This document shows, in pieces, positions 10,076 through 19,566 of a stretch of DNA of 64,000 nt. The position numbers and the translations under genes were made by a program. The stretch is taken from assembly GCF_900166625.1 (NCBI RefSeq), contig NZ_LT800499.1, positions 2,570,357 through 2,634,356 of the forward strand, given 5' to 3'. How positions within the stretch are numbered: the stretch's first letter is position 1; every line of letters begins with the position of its first letter. The stretch is from Halobacillus massiliensis (GTDB lineage: Bacteria > Bacillota > Bacilli > Bacillales > Halobacillaceae). Under the pieces are notes generated by a model. The model had not been told where the DNA came from, searched no databases, and worked only from the letters and a program-made list of their open reading frames with translations.

Positions 10076-11284
10076 CTAATCGAAGCGTCCAGCTCTTCTG
10101 TTTCTAGTAGTATTATAATATTTAATAATTTCTCTTAACATCAAACTCACTAGCAATATCAGAGCTGCTGTTAGCTGAAAGATCCCACCTCCCGCTCCTA
10201 CCCAGCGGGCATCAAAATGTTCGAGCAGCCACCCGGTCCCATACATAATGATACCCATATTAATATTTGTAGCAGAATCAAGGAAGCCGAAAACTTTCCC
10301 CTGATCGCTCGGCTTCGTATGCATCATAATTAAACTATCCAGACTTGCATTAGTCACACCGCCTGCTAAAGAAATAAGAATAAACGCCACTACTGCCTTT
10401 TCTATAGTTGAAGACTGGCTCGCTAATATGTGCATCATGCCCTCAATAAAAATTGTAAAAATCGCGGCTAATAAATACTTTCTTTTGATTAATTGAACCA
10501 CCCAAAAACTTAAAACCAACCCTGTTCCTAAAGAACCGTATAACAGACCGACACCTAAGTCTCCAAGATTAAACGTAATGGCTCCGTAATAACTGATTAA
10601 TACATTAATAATTCCATCAGCGACTGAAAGGGTTAATTGTATAATGATTACCCACCATACTATTTCTTCTAAAGAACGTATCCAATGTCCCGGTAGATTC
10701 TCTTTGTTTTCCTTCCTTTGAAGAGGGAGGGGCGGGATTTTTCTTAATAACCAGGCAGATGCAAAAAAGGTCGCCGCGTTAAGATAAAAAGAAGCATTAT
10801 GACTAACAAAGAATGCAACAATGCCTCCGCCCACTGAGCCGGCTATAAGTACGACTCCAATCATTACTTGCTCGAGTGCATTTACTTTTATAAGATGTTT
10901 CTTTTCAACTAAACCACCAATACTGCTTTTTCGAATCGGTGAGTAAAATGCCTCTCCGCAAGCCAGAAGGAAGACCCCTACATAGATCATCCATAAATCA
11001 CTCTTATTACTTATAAGCAAAAATGATAGTGCAATAGGAACACGTAAAAGATCTGTCGTAATAAGCAGTGTTTTACGATTCAACTTGTCCGCCAGTTTAC
11101 CACCGAGCGGAGACAGCAGCAAAAACGGAATTACTCTTAATCCCATAACCATTCCTACTGCAAGTCCTGAGCCTGTATATTCCAGAATCAAGGCCAGCAC
11201 GGCGACTTGACTGAAGCGGTCACCTACACCGCTTATCAACCCAGCCCCAAAAAATCTTGTGTATGGATGTTTCTTCAACATCAT
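10076..11284 (-). CDS. MFS transporter, probable drug/metabolite exporter
   Basis: This 402-residue major facilitator superfamily protein has 10-12 hydrophobic segments. GGKLADKLNRK around residue 61 is the loop 2-3 motif. Its overall look (MLKKHPYTRFFGAGLISGVGDRFSQVA) is that of the EntS/MFS_3 exporter group. A DUF2087-type ArsR regulator lies just upstream on the same strand, and a palindromic operator (11297-11316) sits right before the gene. It is therefore probably an exporter induced by its own substrate, which is unknown. Confidence 0.8.
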   Translation of the reverse strand: MMLKKHPYTRFFGAGLISGVGDRFSQVAVLALILEYTGSGLAVGMVMGLRVIPFLLLSPLGGKLADKLNRKTLLITTDLLRVPIALSFLLISNKSDLWMIYVGVFLLACGEAFYSPIRKSSIGGLVEKKHLIKVNALEQVMIGVVLIAGSVGGGIVAFFVSHNASFYLNAATFFASAWLLRKIPPLPLQRKENKENLPGHWIRSLEEIVWWVIIIQLTLSVADGIINVLISYYGAITFNLGDLGVGLLYGSLGTGLVLSFWVVQLIKRKYLLAAIFTIFIEGMMHILASQSSTIEKAVVAFILISLAGGVTNASLDSLIMMHTKPSDQGKVFGFLDSATNINMGIIMYGTGWLLEHFDARWVGAGGGIFQLTAALILLVSLMLREIIKYYNTTRNRRAGRFD

Positions 11285-11296
11285 CCCTCCCCCCTT

Positions 11297-11316
11297 AATT
11301 AGATATATATCTAATT
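11297..11316. promoter_or_regulatory. Palindromic operator before the MFS gene
   Basis: AATTAGATATATATCTAATT is a perfect 20-base palindrome 13 bases upstream of the MFS start. The same ATTAGA/TCTAAT half-sites occur before the adjacent ArsR gene, so this is the likely binding site of that regulator. The link is inferred from motif sharing. Confidence 0.6.
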
Positions 11317-11325
11317 AGTTACCCA

Positions 11326-11352
11326 AAGAAAAAGCTTCGATTTAATCGAAGC
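11326..11352 (-). terminator. Terminator of the ArsR-type regulator gene
   Basis: GGCTTCGATT and AATCGAAGC form a hairpin followed on the minus strand by TTTTTC, directly after the regulator's stop codon. The MFS gene therefore probably has its own promoter. Confidence 0.7.
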
Positions 11353-11353
11353 C

Positions 11354-11944
11354 TTACAGACGCTTTACGACGACTGGCCACATTTCTGATGGATTCAATT
11401 CGTACTGCCCCTTTTCCCTGTACATGTAGCCCTGCATGATCCACTCTCTTCTTACAGTGGCATAATCATCAAAGAAGTTAAGGATTTGTTCATTAATTTC
11501 CTGCTCGCTATATGTTTTGCCCATTTCAAAATCCTGAACAAAATAAGAAAGGACGATCAGTTTCTTTTTAAGCTGGCTCGGCATCTGCTTCAGTTTTCCT
11601 TCCTTCGTTAAAAAGTTGCGAAGGATCTTCTGCTGATCTAGTTCAGATACAAATAACTCTTCTTGTTTCACTTCATCATCCCCTAATCTCAAGATTGCGG
11701 TTGACATAAACTCAAGCTTCTTTTCATCTAAGTAAAAATAAATCGTATTCCTATCCCGCCTGGCATACACCATTCCCGTATCTCGCAATTTTTTTATATG
11801 ATGGGTAATCGTTGGAGCACGCAGACCAAGTTTATGAGCAATAGCCTGACCATGGAGCGGTCCTTTTTTCAGTAGTGTTAAAATCCGAAGACGGGTTGTA
11901 TCTCCAACTGCTTTGTAAAAATTCACCATCCGGTCCAGCTGCAT
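11354..11944 (-). CDS. ArsR-family regulator with C-terminal DUF2087 domain
   Basis: This 196-residue transcription regulator begins with a winged helix-turn-helix (about 1-85: GDTTRLRILTLLKKGPLHGQ, then RAPTITHHIKKL) and continues into a DUF2087 domain (about 105-190: QQKILRNFLTKEGKLKQMP, then FFDDYATVRREWIMQGYM). No ArsR metal-site cysteines are visible, so the signal is probably not a metal ion. Operator-like repeats lie on its own promoter (11968-11990) and before the MFS gene, which suggests autoregulation and control of the exporter. Confidence 0.85.
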   Translation of the reverse strand: MQLDRMVNFYKAVGDTTRLRILTLLKKGPLHGQAIAHKLGLRAPTITHHIKKLRDTGMVYARRDRNTIYFYLDEKKLEFMSTAILRLGDDEVKQEELFVSELDQQKILRNFLTKEGKLKQMPSQLKKKLIVLSYFVQDFEMGKTYSEQEINEQILNFFDDYATVRREWIMQGYMYREKGQYELNPSEMWPVVVKRL

Positions 11945-11967
11945 AATGTCACCTCATTAAATAATCA

Positions 11968-11990
11968 TCTAATTAGACATTAATCTAATA
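11968..11990. promoter_or_regulatory. Operator-like inverted repeat before the ArsR-type gene
   Basis: TCTAATTAGA (11968-11977) runs into TTAGACATTAATCTAA (11973-11988). Together they give overlapping ATTAGA/TCTAAT half-sites like the palindrome at 11297. A further partial site, TTTAATCTAATAAAC, lies at about 12066-12080, before the divergent DUF488 gene. Confidence 0.55.
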
Positions 11991-12097
11991 ATTAATTTAT
12001 GTCAATGAAAATTCTGCCGAGAAAATCCCGGCAGAAGTCTGGCTTGTCTTTTTACTTTAAAAGATTTAATCTAATAAACATTGGGGAGGGAATAGGA

Positions 12098-12454
12098 ATG
12101 AGTATCATTTTAAAGCGTATTTATGAGGAAAAAGGTGATGTGACTAAAGGAAACAGAATTCTTGTGGACCGCGTATGGCCAAGGGGTATTTCAAAAAATG
12201 CCGCCAAACTTGATGATTGGGCAAAAGACCTTGCTCCAAGTCCCAGTCTCAGAAAATGGTTTAATCACGAACCTGAAAAATTTGAAGAATTTTCAAAACA
12301 GTACCGATCAGAAATTCAGCAGGATCACCATAAGCTTTCTCTGCTAAATAGACTGAAAGAAAAATCAAAAACTGAACGTGTAATACTCCTGTACGGATCT
12401 AAAAATACAAAATTCAATCATGCTGTTGTGCTTAAAGAAATGATGAGAAAATGA
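12098..12454 (+). CDS. DUF488 family protein (YeaO-like)
   Basis: This 118-residue cytosolic protein has the DUF488 hallmarks DRVWPRGISK, LAPSPSLRKWFNHEPEKFEEF and VILLYGSKN. The function of the family is not established. The start is the ATG at 12098 because GGGGAGGG lies just before it. An in-frame extension back to 11999 runs through the divergent promoter region and is unlikely to be translated. It is divergent from the ArsR-type regulator and has a partial copy of the operator motif upstream, so it may belong to the same regulon. Confidence 0.8.
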   Translation: MSIILKRIYEEKGDVTKGNRILVDRVWPRGISKNAAKLDDWAKDLAPSPSLRKWFNHEPEKFEEFSKQYRSEIQQDHHKLSLLNRLKEKSKTERVILLYGSKNTKFNHAVVLKEMMRK

Positions 12455-12487
12455 TAGAAAAAAACCGAAGACGGGAAGTCCAAACCG

Positions 12488-13939
12488 TTAATATGTCGTA
12501 AACCATGTCCATTTCTGCAGATGATAAGTTACATATCGAAGAGGGGTAAGTTTGTCTTGATACTCCTCATATTCTGTCGTAAAATGACCGTTTTCATTAT
12601 TCCATATCCGCTTAAAATAGCTGTCAACTTCATGGAAAACTTCTTCTCCGCTCTGTCCGCTTATTTTTAGATTAGACTCAAGATTTAAGTTTGCCAGATT
12701 ACGCCTTGTAAAATTTGCTGATCCAGCAATAATGACTTGTTCCTCTTCTTTATCGATGTAAAGCATTTTCGTATGGTACTGTTCTTTATTAATGTCATAC
12801 CATCTGATCCTTAAGTTTTCATGGCCGAGCTCCTGAATCTCTGCAGCGACCGGTAAATTGGGTACCCCTGTTTTCTTATTACCAAACGCCATCGTGTTAG
12901 GGTCAAGCACGATATTTACTTTAGCGCCTTTTTCAGCAGCTTTATCAAGTAAATCCACTATTTTTCGGTCGGCTAAATAAAACATTCCCAGCCAAATCGT
13001 ATCGTCTGACTTAACTTCCCCCAGCTCATTTAGGATAGCTTCATAAATTTTCCCTTCTGTTAAGTACTGGACGTTCAAATCCCCTTCCTCTGCTTTAAAA
13101 GCATCAGGATTATAATCTGGAAATTTCACATCAGCAGCAGAGTATTCCACGACCGCTTTTTCTGCTTCCAAGAGATCCTTAAGTATAGGCCCAGTGACTT
13201 TAAAGGCCACATTTTCATGAAAACTGCTCTCATTATGAGGATTTCCTGTTGAAACTATTCCCGCATTTTCCGTAACCACTACTTTTCGATGATTCGCTTT
13301 AATATTCATTAGCTTTAAATATGAACGTAAGGTCACTTCGGGAGCATCACTGGCAAACGGGTTAGGTATCCATCCTTTATTTCCTGTACCCATCCAGCTG
13401 AAGAACACACGCCATACACTTGAATAGAGGGGATTAGAATCACGGAGCTGATTCAAGTCTGTGAGGACAACTTCGATTCCATTGTCTTTTAATGCTTTCA
13501 TTTCTTTAGAAACATAGGAGCCGTATCCTGTATTAACCTGATCAGTTATAAATATAATCTCCAGCTCAGGATGTTTTTTCTTCTGTTGAATTAGACGGTT
13601 TGTAAGCTCGTCAGCTAGCGGCACAAAGTCCCGGTTCTCACTTGTATAGGAATTAAATAAAAACATATCCAGTACGACAAATTCTTCTGCTTCTGATATT
13701 AGCTCATACATTTCATTAAATGTTTCAAGCTCATGAACTGTTTTTCCTGCCTCATCTTCATATGTTAAATCTTTAAAAAATTCAATATCAGAGATGTTAT
13801 GAACCTCCCCTTTATAATTTGTCCCTGCCGGCAGGCTTTTCCACGAGGTATGATAAGCTATAACGATAGATAGTATCATTCCTAATCCCAATAAAAACTT
13901 AAACCATTTTTTCCGATAAACTTGCAACATCTTTTCCAA
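12488..13939 (-). CDS. Membrane-anchored phospholipase D family protein
   Basis: This is a PLD-superfamily protein anchored by one N-terminal transmembrane segment (about residues 10-30), with the rest outside the membrane. The second half has a recognisable HKD motif (YHTKMLYIDKEEE, then GSANFTRRNL). The first motif is NHRKVVVTENAGIVSTGNPHNES, which keeps His and Lys but has N where D is usual. It may act on phospholipids or be a cardiolipin synthase relative; the substrate is unknown. The most likely start is TTG at 13939, placed 8 bases after GGAGG. The ATG at 13930 is the alternative, and a longer frame to 13993 lacks a ribosome site. Confidence 0.75.
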   Translation of the reverse strand: MEKMLQVYRKKWFKFLLGLGMILSIVIAYHTSWKSLPAGTNYKGEVHNISDIEFFKDLTYEDEAGKTVHELETFNEMYELISEAEEFVVLDMFLFNSYTSENRDFVPLADELTNRLIQQKKKHPELEIIFITDQVNTGYGSYVSKEMKALKDNGIEVVLTDLNQLRDSNPLYSSVWRVFFSWMGTGNKGWIPNPFASDAPEVTLRSYLKLMNIKANHRKVVVTENAGIVSTGNPHNESSFHENVAFKVTGPILKDLLEAEKAVVEYSAADVKFPDYNPDAFKAEEGDLNVQYLTEGKIYEAILNELGEVKSDDTIWLGMFYLADRKIVDLLDKAAEKGAKVNIVLDPNTMAFGNKKTGVPNLPVAAEIQELGHENLRIRWYDINKEQYHTKMLYIDKEEEQVIIAGSANFTRRNLANLNLESNLKISGQSGEEVFHEVDSYFKRIWNNENGHFTTEYEEYQDKLTPLRYVTYHLQKWTWFTTY

Positions 13940-13983
13940 AAGACATACCTCCACTCTCTCGCTTATTATAAGTAAGAGAACAG

Positions 13984-14028
13984 AAAAAAACACCTGATAT
14001 CATAGATAGATACCTATGAACCAGGTGT
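13984..14028 (-). terminator. Terminator of the lactate/glycolate permease gene
   Basis: ACACCTGG and CCAGGTGT-type arms (CACCTG at 13991, CCAGGTG at 14021) enclose a loop and are followed on the minus strand by seven T residues. It ends the permease transcript, and so the glycolate cluster. Confidence 0.8.
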
Positions 14029-14034
14029 AACTCC

Positions 14035-15825
14035 TTATTTTGCGGATTTAAATGGCTTGTCTTTGTTTAGAGATAACTCTGTCATCCTGCGTTTATTAGA
14101 AGCAATAATATATACAGCGATAGTGCTTATGATAGCCACTATAATCGAACCAATATTAAAAATTCCTTTCTCTGCAGTCCATACAATGGTATAACCTAGA
14201 GCACCAGCGAACATTGCATAATACAGAAACGGGAAGATGGTTTTTCGTATGATATCGCCTTCTTTTCCAACCAACCCTACGACCGCACAGGCTGCTACTA
14301 CATTGTGAACACAAATCATATTCCCAGCAGCTCCGCCTACAGCCTGAAGGGCTACAATCCAGTTGGCATTAACACCGATTTGGGACCCAACATTATATTG
14401 AAACAAAGAAAACATCATGTTGCTGACTGTATTGCTTCCGGCAATAAAGGCACCAAGTCCACCTACAAATGTAGAAAACAGCGGCCAGAAATCACCGGTC
14501 AGGTTAGCTACTCCTGTAGCAAGTTCCATAGGCATGCTTTCATAGCCTGCCAAGCCGCCTTCACTATTTAAAAACACCTGAACCATTGGTACTGTAAAAA
14601 TCAATGCGGCCGATGCCGGAATCATCGTTTTAGCTGAGTGAGTCAAAGCTTTTTTGTAGGCTCCTGTGCTCATTTGGTGGATGATAAAAGTGATAAGGGA
14701 AACTAAAACAAATACCGTCCCCGGTGAATGAAGCGGCTGAAAGCTGGCTGTAATCGATGTCCCGAAGATGTTATTTAGCTCCAGAGTCCATGATGTGATC
14801 CATTCGTTTAATGGCAGCGCTTTCAATCTTGTTAACACTAGAATAAGTCCAATTAATAAATAGGGCGTCCATGCTCGGATCATCGACATTCTTCCACTTT
14901 TATGTGTTACATCTTTAATTTCAATTCTTCCGGTCCAGGAAGGGTCCCATTGGGACTGTTCATCGAAATCCCATTGCTGATCTTTAGGAGGCATTAGGAA
15001 ACCTTTTTTAGCAGCCGGTATTACGATCGCAAGCCCTACAAGGCCGCCGATTAACGATGGAAATTCAGGACCTAGAAGGTTGGCAACTAAAACATATGGA
15101 ATCGTCATTGCAAAGGCTGCAAACAGAGCGAATTTCCATATTTGAAGGCCTTCACTAAAAGATTTATTTTTACCAAAAAACCTTGTCATTAATGCTACAA
15201 CAAATAACGGAACAAGTGTCCCTGTAATAGCATGAATAATAGCAACTTGACCAGCGATTCCTGTAACAAGAGACAAAAAGTTGTCTGTAATCGAGGCGTC
15301 AGCAGCAAGACCTGTCTGAACACCTACAAGTACAGGAGTTCCTACTGCACCAAATGATACAGGTGTACTTTGAATGACCATACCAGCCACTACAGCTGCC
15401 ATCGCTGGAAATCCTAATCCGACAAGCAGCGGCACAGCTACAGCTGCGGGAGTACCAAAACCGGCTGTTCCTTCAATAAATGACCCAAACAGCCAGGCGA
15501 CAATAATGACCTGGACCCTCCGGTCAGGGGAAATATCGATAAAACCTTCACGGATGGTTTTTATTCCACCGCTTTCCTGCAGCGTATTAAGGAGAAGAAT
15601 CGCCCCAAATATAATGTATAAAAGCGTAGCAGCAACGACAAGTCCGTTAACTGAAGCAGCAGCCACTACGGCCCCCGGGACCTGCCAGACAAAAAGTGCC
15701 AGCAGAACAGCAACTATGTAGGAGATCGGCATGGCTTTACTCGCCGGCCACCTGAGACCTACGAGGAAGATCCCTACGGCAACAATCGGGAGTAATGACA
15801 GCATTGCTAAGGTACCAGTATTCAT
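14035..15825 (-). CDS. lutP: L-lactate/glycolate permease, LctP family
   Basis: This 596-residue polytopic membrane protein is of the lactate permease family, which also moves glycolate in E. coli (GlcA). It has around 12-14 membrane segments. Family signatures include [33 protein letters not shown] and [22 protein letters not shown]. It is the last gene of the glycolate oxidase cluster, 75 bases after the FAH-family gene, and begins with a GGAGGGTGAG site. Glycolate or lactate import is inferred from that context. Its length is slightly above the usual 540-560. Confidence 0.9.
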   Translation of the reverse strand: MNTGTLAMLSLLPIVAVGIFLVGLRWPASKAMPISYIVAVLLALFVWQVPGAVVAAASVNGLVVAATLLYIIFGAILLLNTLQESGGIKTIREGFIDISPDRRVQVIIVAWLFGSFIEGTAGFGTPAAVAVPLLVGLGFPAMAAVVAGMVIQSTPVSFGAVGTPVLVGVQTGLAADASITDNFLSLVTGIAGQVAIIHAITGTLVPLFVVALMTRFFGKNKSFSEGLQIWKFALFAAFAMTIPYVLVANLLGPEFPSLIGGLVGLAIVIPAAKKGFLMPPKDQQWDFDEQSQWDPSWTGRIEIKDVTHKSGRMSMIRAWTPYLLIGLILVLTRLKALPLNEWITSWTLELNNIFGTSITASFQPLHSPGTVFVLVSLITFIIHQMSTGAYKKALTHSAKTMIPASAALIFTVPMVQVFLNSEGGLAGYESMPMELATGVANLTGDFWPLFSTFVGGLGAFIAGSNTVSNMMFSLFQYNVGSQIGVNANWIVALQAVGGAAGNMICVHNVVAACAVVGLVGKEGDIIRKTIFPFLYYAMFAGALGYTIVWTAEKGIFNIGSIIVAIISTIAVYIIASNKRRMTELSLNKDKPFKSAK

Positions 15826-15851
15826 TTCTCACCCTCCATTTTTAAATATAG

Positions 15852-15885
15852 GTGCCAGGTACTGACTAATCCTCTATCAGTACCT
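15852..15885 (-). terminator. Hairpin between the FAH-family gene and the permease
   Basis: CCAGGTACTGA and TCAGTACCTGG form a perfect 11-bp stem. On the minus strand there is no clear U-run after it, so it may be a processing or attenuation element that lowers permease expression rather than a full terminator. Confidence 0.5.
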
Positions 15886-15899
15886 GGATCCAAAAAAGT

Positions 15900-16682
15900 C
15901 TACTTGTTACCCGATACAGCTGCAGACGTTCTTATCAGCTGATTTTTCAATGTGCCAATCTGCTCGATCGTACACTCCACGTCATCGCCTTCTGAAATAA
16001 AATGAGCACCAAGGGGGCTTCCCGTCAAAATGCAGTCACCCGGTTTTAATGTCATGATTTTTGATAAATAGGACACCATCTCTTTTAATGGAACAATCAT
16101 CAAAGATGTAGGGCTGTTTTGCTTTTCTTCCCCATTTATATAGGCTTTTACAGAAATCTCAGAAGGATCAAGTTCTGTTTCCAAACAGGGACCTAAAGGT
16201 GTAAACGTATCGAATGATTTTCCAAGTGTCCAGTGACCATCTTCATGGAAGAACTGGGGAGCGGTAACATCATTTCCAACCGTATACCCAAATATATAAT
16301 CGAGCACTTCTTCTTTTTCTACATTTCTCATCTCTTTTCCAATGACAACGGCCAGCTCTGACTCAAATTTCACTTCCTCGATTAGTTCTGGAATTTCAAT
16401 TTCAGCTCCCGGGCCAACTACAGAAGAGGAAGGTTTAAAGAAAAATACAGGGAGCTCCGGAAGTTTTTCAGGAAGATCACTTTCTTTTCCTACATAGTTA
16501 GCTCCGATGCCGATTACTTTACCCGGTTCGATAGGAGCCAGGAGTTCTGCCTCCTTCTCTGCAATGATTTCACCCGTATACTCCCAGTCTCCATAAATGT
16601 CTCCTGTAATTAAATGAATGCCTTCCTGTCTAAGTTCTCCATATTGAACTTTCCCAGCATTACTAAGACGCACCAATTTCAT
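15900..16682 (-). CDS. Fumarylacetoacetate hydrolase family protein
   Basis: This 260-residue enzyme is of the FAH superfamily, whose members cleave or decarboxylate acylpyruvates and related keto acids with a metal ion. VIGIGANYVGK, FFKPSSSVVGPG, VKFESELAVVIGKEMRN (metal-ligand glutamates) and LTGSPLGA are characteristic. It sits between glcD and the permease in the glycolate cluster. That suggests a role in dicarboxylate or keto-acid side reactions, perhaps acting on an oxaloacetate- or ureidoglycolate-like compound; the substrate is not deducible. The ATG follows GGAGGAATTACG. Confidence 0.85.
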   Translation of the reverse strand: MKLVRLSNAGKVQYGELRQEGIHLITGDIYGDWEYTGEIIAEKEAELLAPIEPGKVIGIGANYVGKESDLPEKLPELPVFFFKPSSSVVGPGAEIEIPELIEEVKFESELAVVIGKEMRNVEKEEVLDYIFGYTVGNDVTAPQFFHEDGHWTLGKSFDTFTPLGPCLETELDPSEISVKAYINGEEKQNSPTSLMIVPLKEMVSYLSKIMTLKPGDCILTGSPLGAHFISEGDDVECTIEQIGTLKNQLIRTSAAVSGNK

Positions 16683-16698
16683 CGTAATTCCTCCTTAT

Positions 16699-18162
16699 TC
16701 AATTAACAGCTACCGTGTCTTTGACTATTTTTTTAACATCCATACAACGGCTCGGGGTGGGGAAGAGCTTGCCTTTGTTTAAAAGATCTTCTGGATTAAA
16801 CACTTCCCTTAAACGAGTCTGAGCATCGAGTTCGTCATCTGTAAAAATAAACCGCATTTCTTCTTTTTTCTCAATACCGACTCCATGTTCACCTGTAATC
16901 GAGCCGCCCACATCTGCACAGGCTTTTAGACAAGCGGTACCAGCTTCTAAGGCTTTTTCTGTCTCTCCGTCTAATCTCGCATCAAATAAGATTAGCGGAT
17001 GAAGATTTCCGTCGCCTGCATGGAAGATATTAGCGATTCTTAACCCGGATTCTGCACTTATTTCGGCAATTCTATCCAGCACTTCCGGAAGCCGGCTTCT
17101 CGGGATAACCCCGTCCTGTACAAGGTAATCTGGTGAAATGGCCCCCATAGCTCCAAACCCTGTTTTTCGATTGGCCCACCATTTCCCTCTTTCTTCTTCA
17201 CTTTGAGCAACTTTTACCTCTCTTACATTTCTTGCTTTACATACCGTAAGGATTTGCTCAATTTGTTCATCAATCCCAGCCACAACGCCATCTACTTCAA
17301 TCAGCAGTAAAGCTTCGATATCTTTAGGGTGGCCTACAGGGAACGCTCCGGCTTCTACCCCTTCAATCGCTGTTTTGTCCATCATTTCCAAAGCAGCCGG
17401 TACAATACCCGCTGATATTATATCGGATACCGCCAGGCTTCCATCTTCTACGTTATTAAAATAAGCAAGAACGGTTTGTTTTCCTTCCGGGTTCTTAAGA
17501 ATCCTGACAGTAATTTTCGTTACAATTCCAAGGGTGCCTTCTGACCCGGTCAGCAGCCCGATTAAATCATACCCTGGTGCATCTGGAACTCCGCCTTCAC
17601 TAATCTCAATCACTTCTCCATTAGGAAGGACGACCTCCAGACCTAAAATATGATTGGTGGTCACCCCGTATTTCAAACAGTGTGCGCCACCGGCATTTTC
17701 GGCCACATTGCCTCCTATTGTACACACATACTGACTCGATGGATCTGGCGCATAGTAATAACCTTTGTGGGCAATTGAATTGGTCAGCTTCAGATTTACA
17801 AAACCTGGCTGAACAACAGCCTGCCGGTTTTCAAAGTCCACACTTATCAGCTTTTTCATTTTACTTAAACTGATGATCACTTCCTGATTCATTGGAATGG
17901 CTCCACCGCTAAGTCCAGTTCCTGCCCCACGGGCAAGAAAAGGCAGGTTGTTTCTATGACAATAGCGAACGATTTCAGCAACTTCTGATGTATCGCCAGG
18001 AAAAACCACTGCTTTAGGTAAAGCTTTGTGTACTGTGAACCCATCGGAATCATAGGATATAAGGTCTTCATCAGCAAAAAGGATTTCTTTAGGCCCGACA
18101 ATTTCGGCCAGATTCTTAATATGAACGTCTGGATAGGTCTGTTTCTTCTTTTTGCCAAACAT
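16699..18162 (-). CDS. glcD: Glycolate oxidase, FAD-linked subunit GlcD
   Basis: This is the catalytic flavoprotein subunit that oxidises glycolate (or D-lactate) to glyoxylate (or pyruvate). The 487-residue protein has an FAD-binding PCMH domain (about 35-215: PFLARGAGTGLSGGAIP, GGNVAENAGGAHCLKYG, GLLTGSEGTLGIVTK) and an FAD-oxidase C domain with HAGDGNLHP and TGEHGVGIEKK. It lies 6 bases after glcF in a glcE-glcF-glcD order. E. coli GlcD is similar in length. The start ATG has AAAGGGTGAT upstream. Confidence 0.93.
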   Translation of the reverse strand: MFGKKKKQTYPDVHIKNLAEIVGPKEILFADEDLISYDSDGFTVHKALPKAVVFPGDTSEVAEIVRYCHRNNLPFLARGAGTGLSGGAIPMNQEVIISLSKMKKLISVDFENRQAVVQPGFVNLKLTNSIAHKGYYYAPDPSSQYVCTIGGNVAENAGGAHCLKYGVTTNHILGLEVVLPNGEVIEISEGGVPDAPGYDLIGLLTGSEGTLGIVTKITVRILKNPEGKQTVLAYFNNVEDGSLAVSDIISAGIVPAALEMMDKTAIEGVEAGAFPVGHPKDIEALLLIEVDGVVAGIDEQIEQILTVCKARNVREVKVAQSEEERGKWWANRKTGFGAMGAISPDYLVQDGVIPRSRLPEVLDRIAEISAESGLRIANIFHAGDGNLHPLILFDARLDGETEKALEAGTACLKACADVGGSITGEHGVGIEKKEEMRFIFTDDELDAQTRLREVFNPEDLLNKGKLFPTPSRCMDVKKIVKDTVAVN

Positions 18163-18168
18163 TAGTGA

Positions 18169-19566
18169 TCACCCTTTTTGAGGAAATAATTCTTTCTGTT
18201 TTGCCCGCTCGTTCTGCTCGTCTTCCTTATAAGCCCAGTCGAGAAGCTGGACAGTATGGACAATTTCACTTCTTCTGCCAAATTTCTGTACACCCATAGC
18301 CATTTGAAGCATGCATCCCGGATTTCCCATAGAAATCATTTCCACTTCTTCTGGGACGTTTTCCATTTTCCTATCAAGCACAGCCTCGGCCATTTCAGGA
18401 TTTGTAATATTATAGACTCCTGCACTCCCGCAGCACATATCAGCGTTTGCCATTTCTTTATACTCAACCCCCGGTATATCCTGAAGCAGCTTACGGGGTT
18501 CATGCCGGACTCCTTGACCATGAGCCAGATGGCAAGCATCATGATAGGTGATTTTCTTATGAACCGGACTTTTCGGCTTCTCGTATCCGGTATCATAAAG
18601 GTATTTAGAAATATCTTCTACTTTCTCAGAAAACCTCTCTGCTCTTTCTTTCCATTCCGGTTCATCTTTAAATAATTCCGGATATTCTTTAAGCGCACAG
18701 CCGCAGCCAGCTGCATTAACGATAACTTTCCCTGAATCTTCAAATGCTTCAATGTTCTGCTTTGCGAGCTTCCTTCCCATATCTCGGTCGCCAGCGTGCA
18801 CATGTAAAGCTCCACAGCATGTCTGCTTCTTTGGTATCTCTACATCATTGTTGTTATGTGTAAGTACATCAATCGTAGACTGATTGATGTCACTGAACAT
18901 AATATCCATTATGCAGCCAGTCAGCATAGATACTTTAGCTTTAGGTGTTCCCCGGGCTGGAATAAATTCTGTATCTTTGTATTTTTTTTGTACAGACTGC
19001 TTTACTTTTGGCATAATGGCTTCCATATTCGCTAAGTGGGAAGGCATAACCTTCAGTGCTCCCGTTTTTCTCACAACGGATTGAAGCCCGCTCCTTTGAT
19101 AGATTTTTAATAGATTACTAACTGTATGCATTCTTTTTGGATGTGGAAATAAATCTTTTAAGAATAAGCTGCTCACGGATGCCTTCCATCCTTTTAACGG
19201 AACTGCCTGGCGGATCTGCCCCCGAGCTTCTTCAATAAGACCGCCGACGTCGACGTTAGCTGGACAGGCTGTCGTACAGGCTCTGCAGTCAAGACATTGA
19301 AACACTGGATCTGCGAATTGTTCATTGACATTGATTTTCCCTTCGGCAACTGACTTAATTAAGTGAACCCTTCCTCTGGGTGAATGTTGTTCCTGTCCTG
19401 TTTCTAAATAAGTAGGGCACGATTCAAGACACATGCCGCAATGAACACAATCTGCCCATTTATGAGGGTCTGGATGATCCTTTAATAAGTAATTTGTTAG
19501 CCGGTTATCATACTCAGAACATGGCGGATCGTTTTTTTCCAGTACGTTTGTACCGCTGGTTTCCAT
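18169..19566 (-). CDS. glcF: Glycolate oxidase, iron-sulfur subunit GlcF
   Basis: This is the electron-transfer subunit. Two 4Fe-4S ferredoxin motifs occur near the N-terminus (CVHCGMCLESCP about 40-51 and CLDCRACTTACP about 91-102). Two cysteine-rich CCG domains follow (TCCGALHVHAGD around 245, and ADMCCGSAG with a later NPGCMLQ). The 465 residues are a little longer than E. coli GlcF. Its ATG directly abuts the stop codon of glcE, indicating tight coupling. It is expected to pass electrons from the flavin subunits to the quinone pool. Confidence 0.93.
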   Translation of the reverse strand: METSGTNVLEKNDPPCSEYDNRLTNYLLKDHPDPHKWADCVHCGMCLESCPTYLETGQEQHSPRGRVHLIKSVAEGKINVNEQFADPVFQCLDCRACTTACPANVDVGGLIEEARGQIRQAVPLKGWKASVSSLFLKDLFPHPKRMHTVSNLLKIYQRSGLQSVVRKTGALKVMPSHLANMEAIMPKVKQSVQKKYKDTEFIPARGTPKAKVSMLTGCIMDIMFSDINQSTIDVLTHNNNDVEIPKKQTCCGALHVHAGDRDMGRKLAKQNIEAFEDSGKVIVNAAGCGCALKEYPELFKDEPEWKERAERFSEKVEDISKYLYDTGYEKPKSPVHKKITYHDACHLAHGQGVRHEPRKLLQDIPGVEYKEMANADMCCGSAGVYNITNPEMAEAVLDRKMENVPEEVEMISMGNPGCMLQMAMGVQKFGRRSEIVHTVQLLDWAYKEDEQNERAKQKELFPQKG

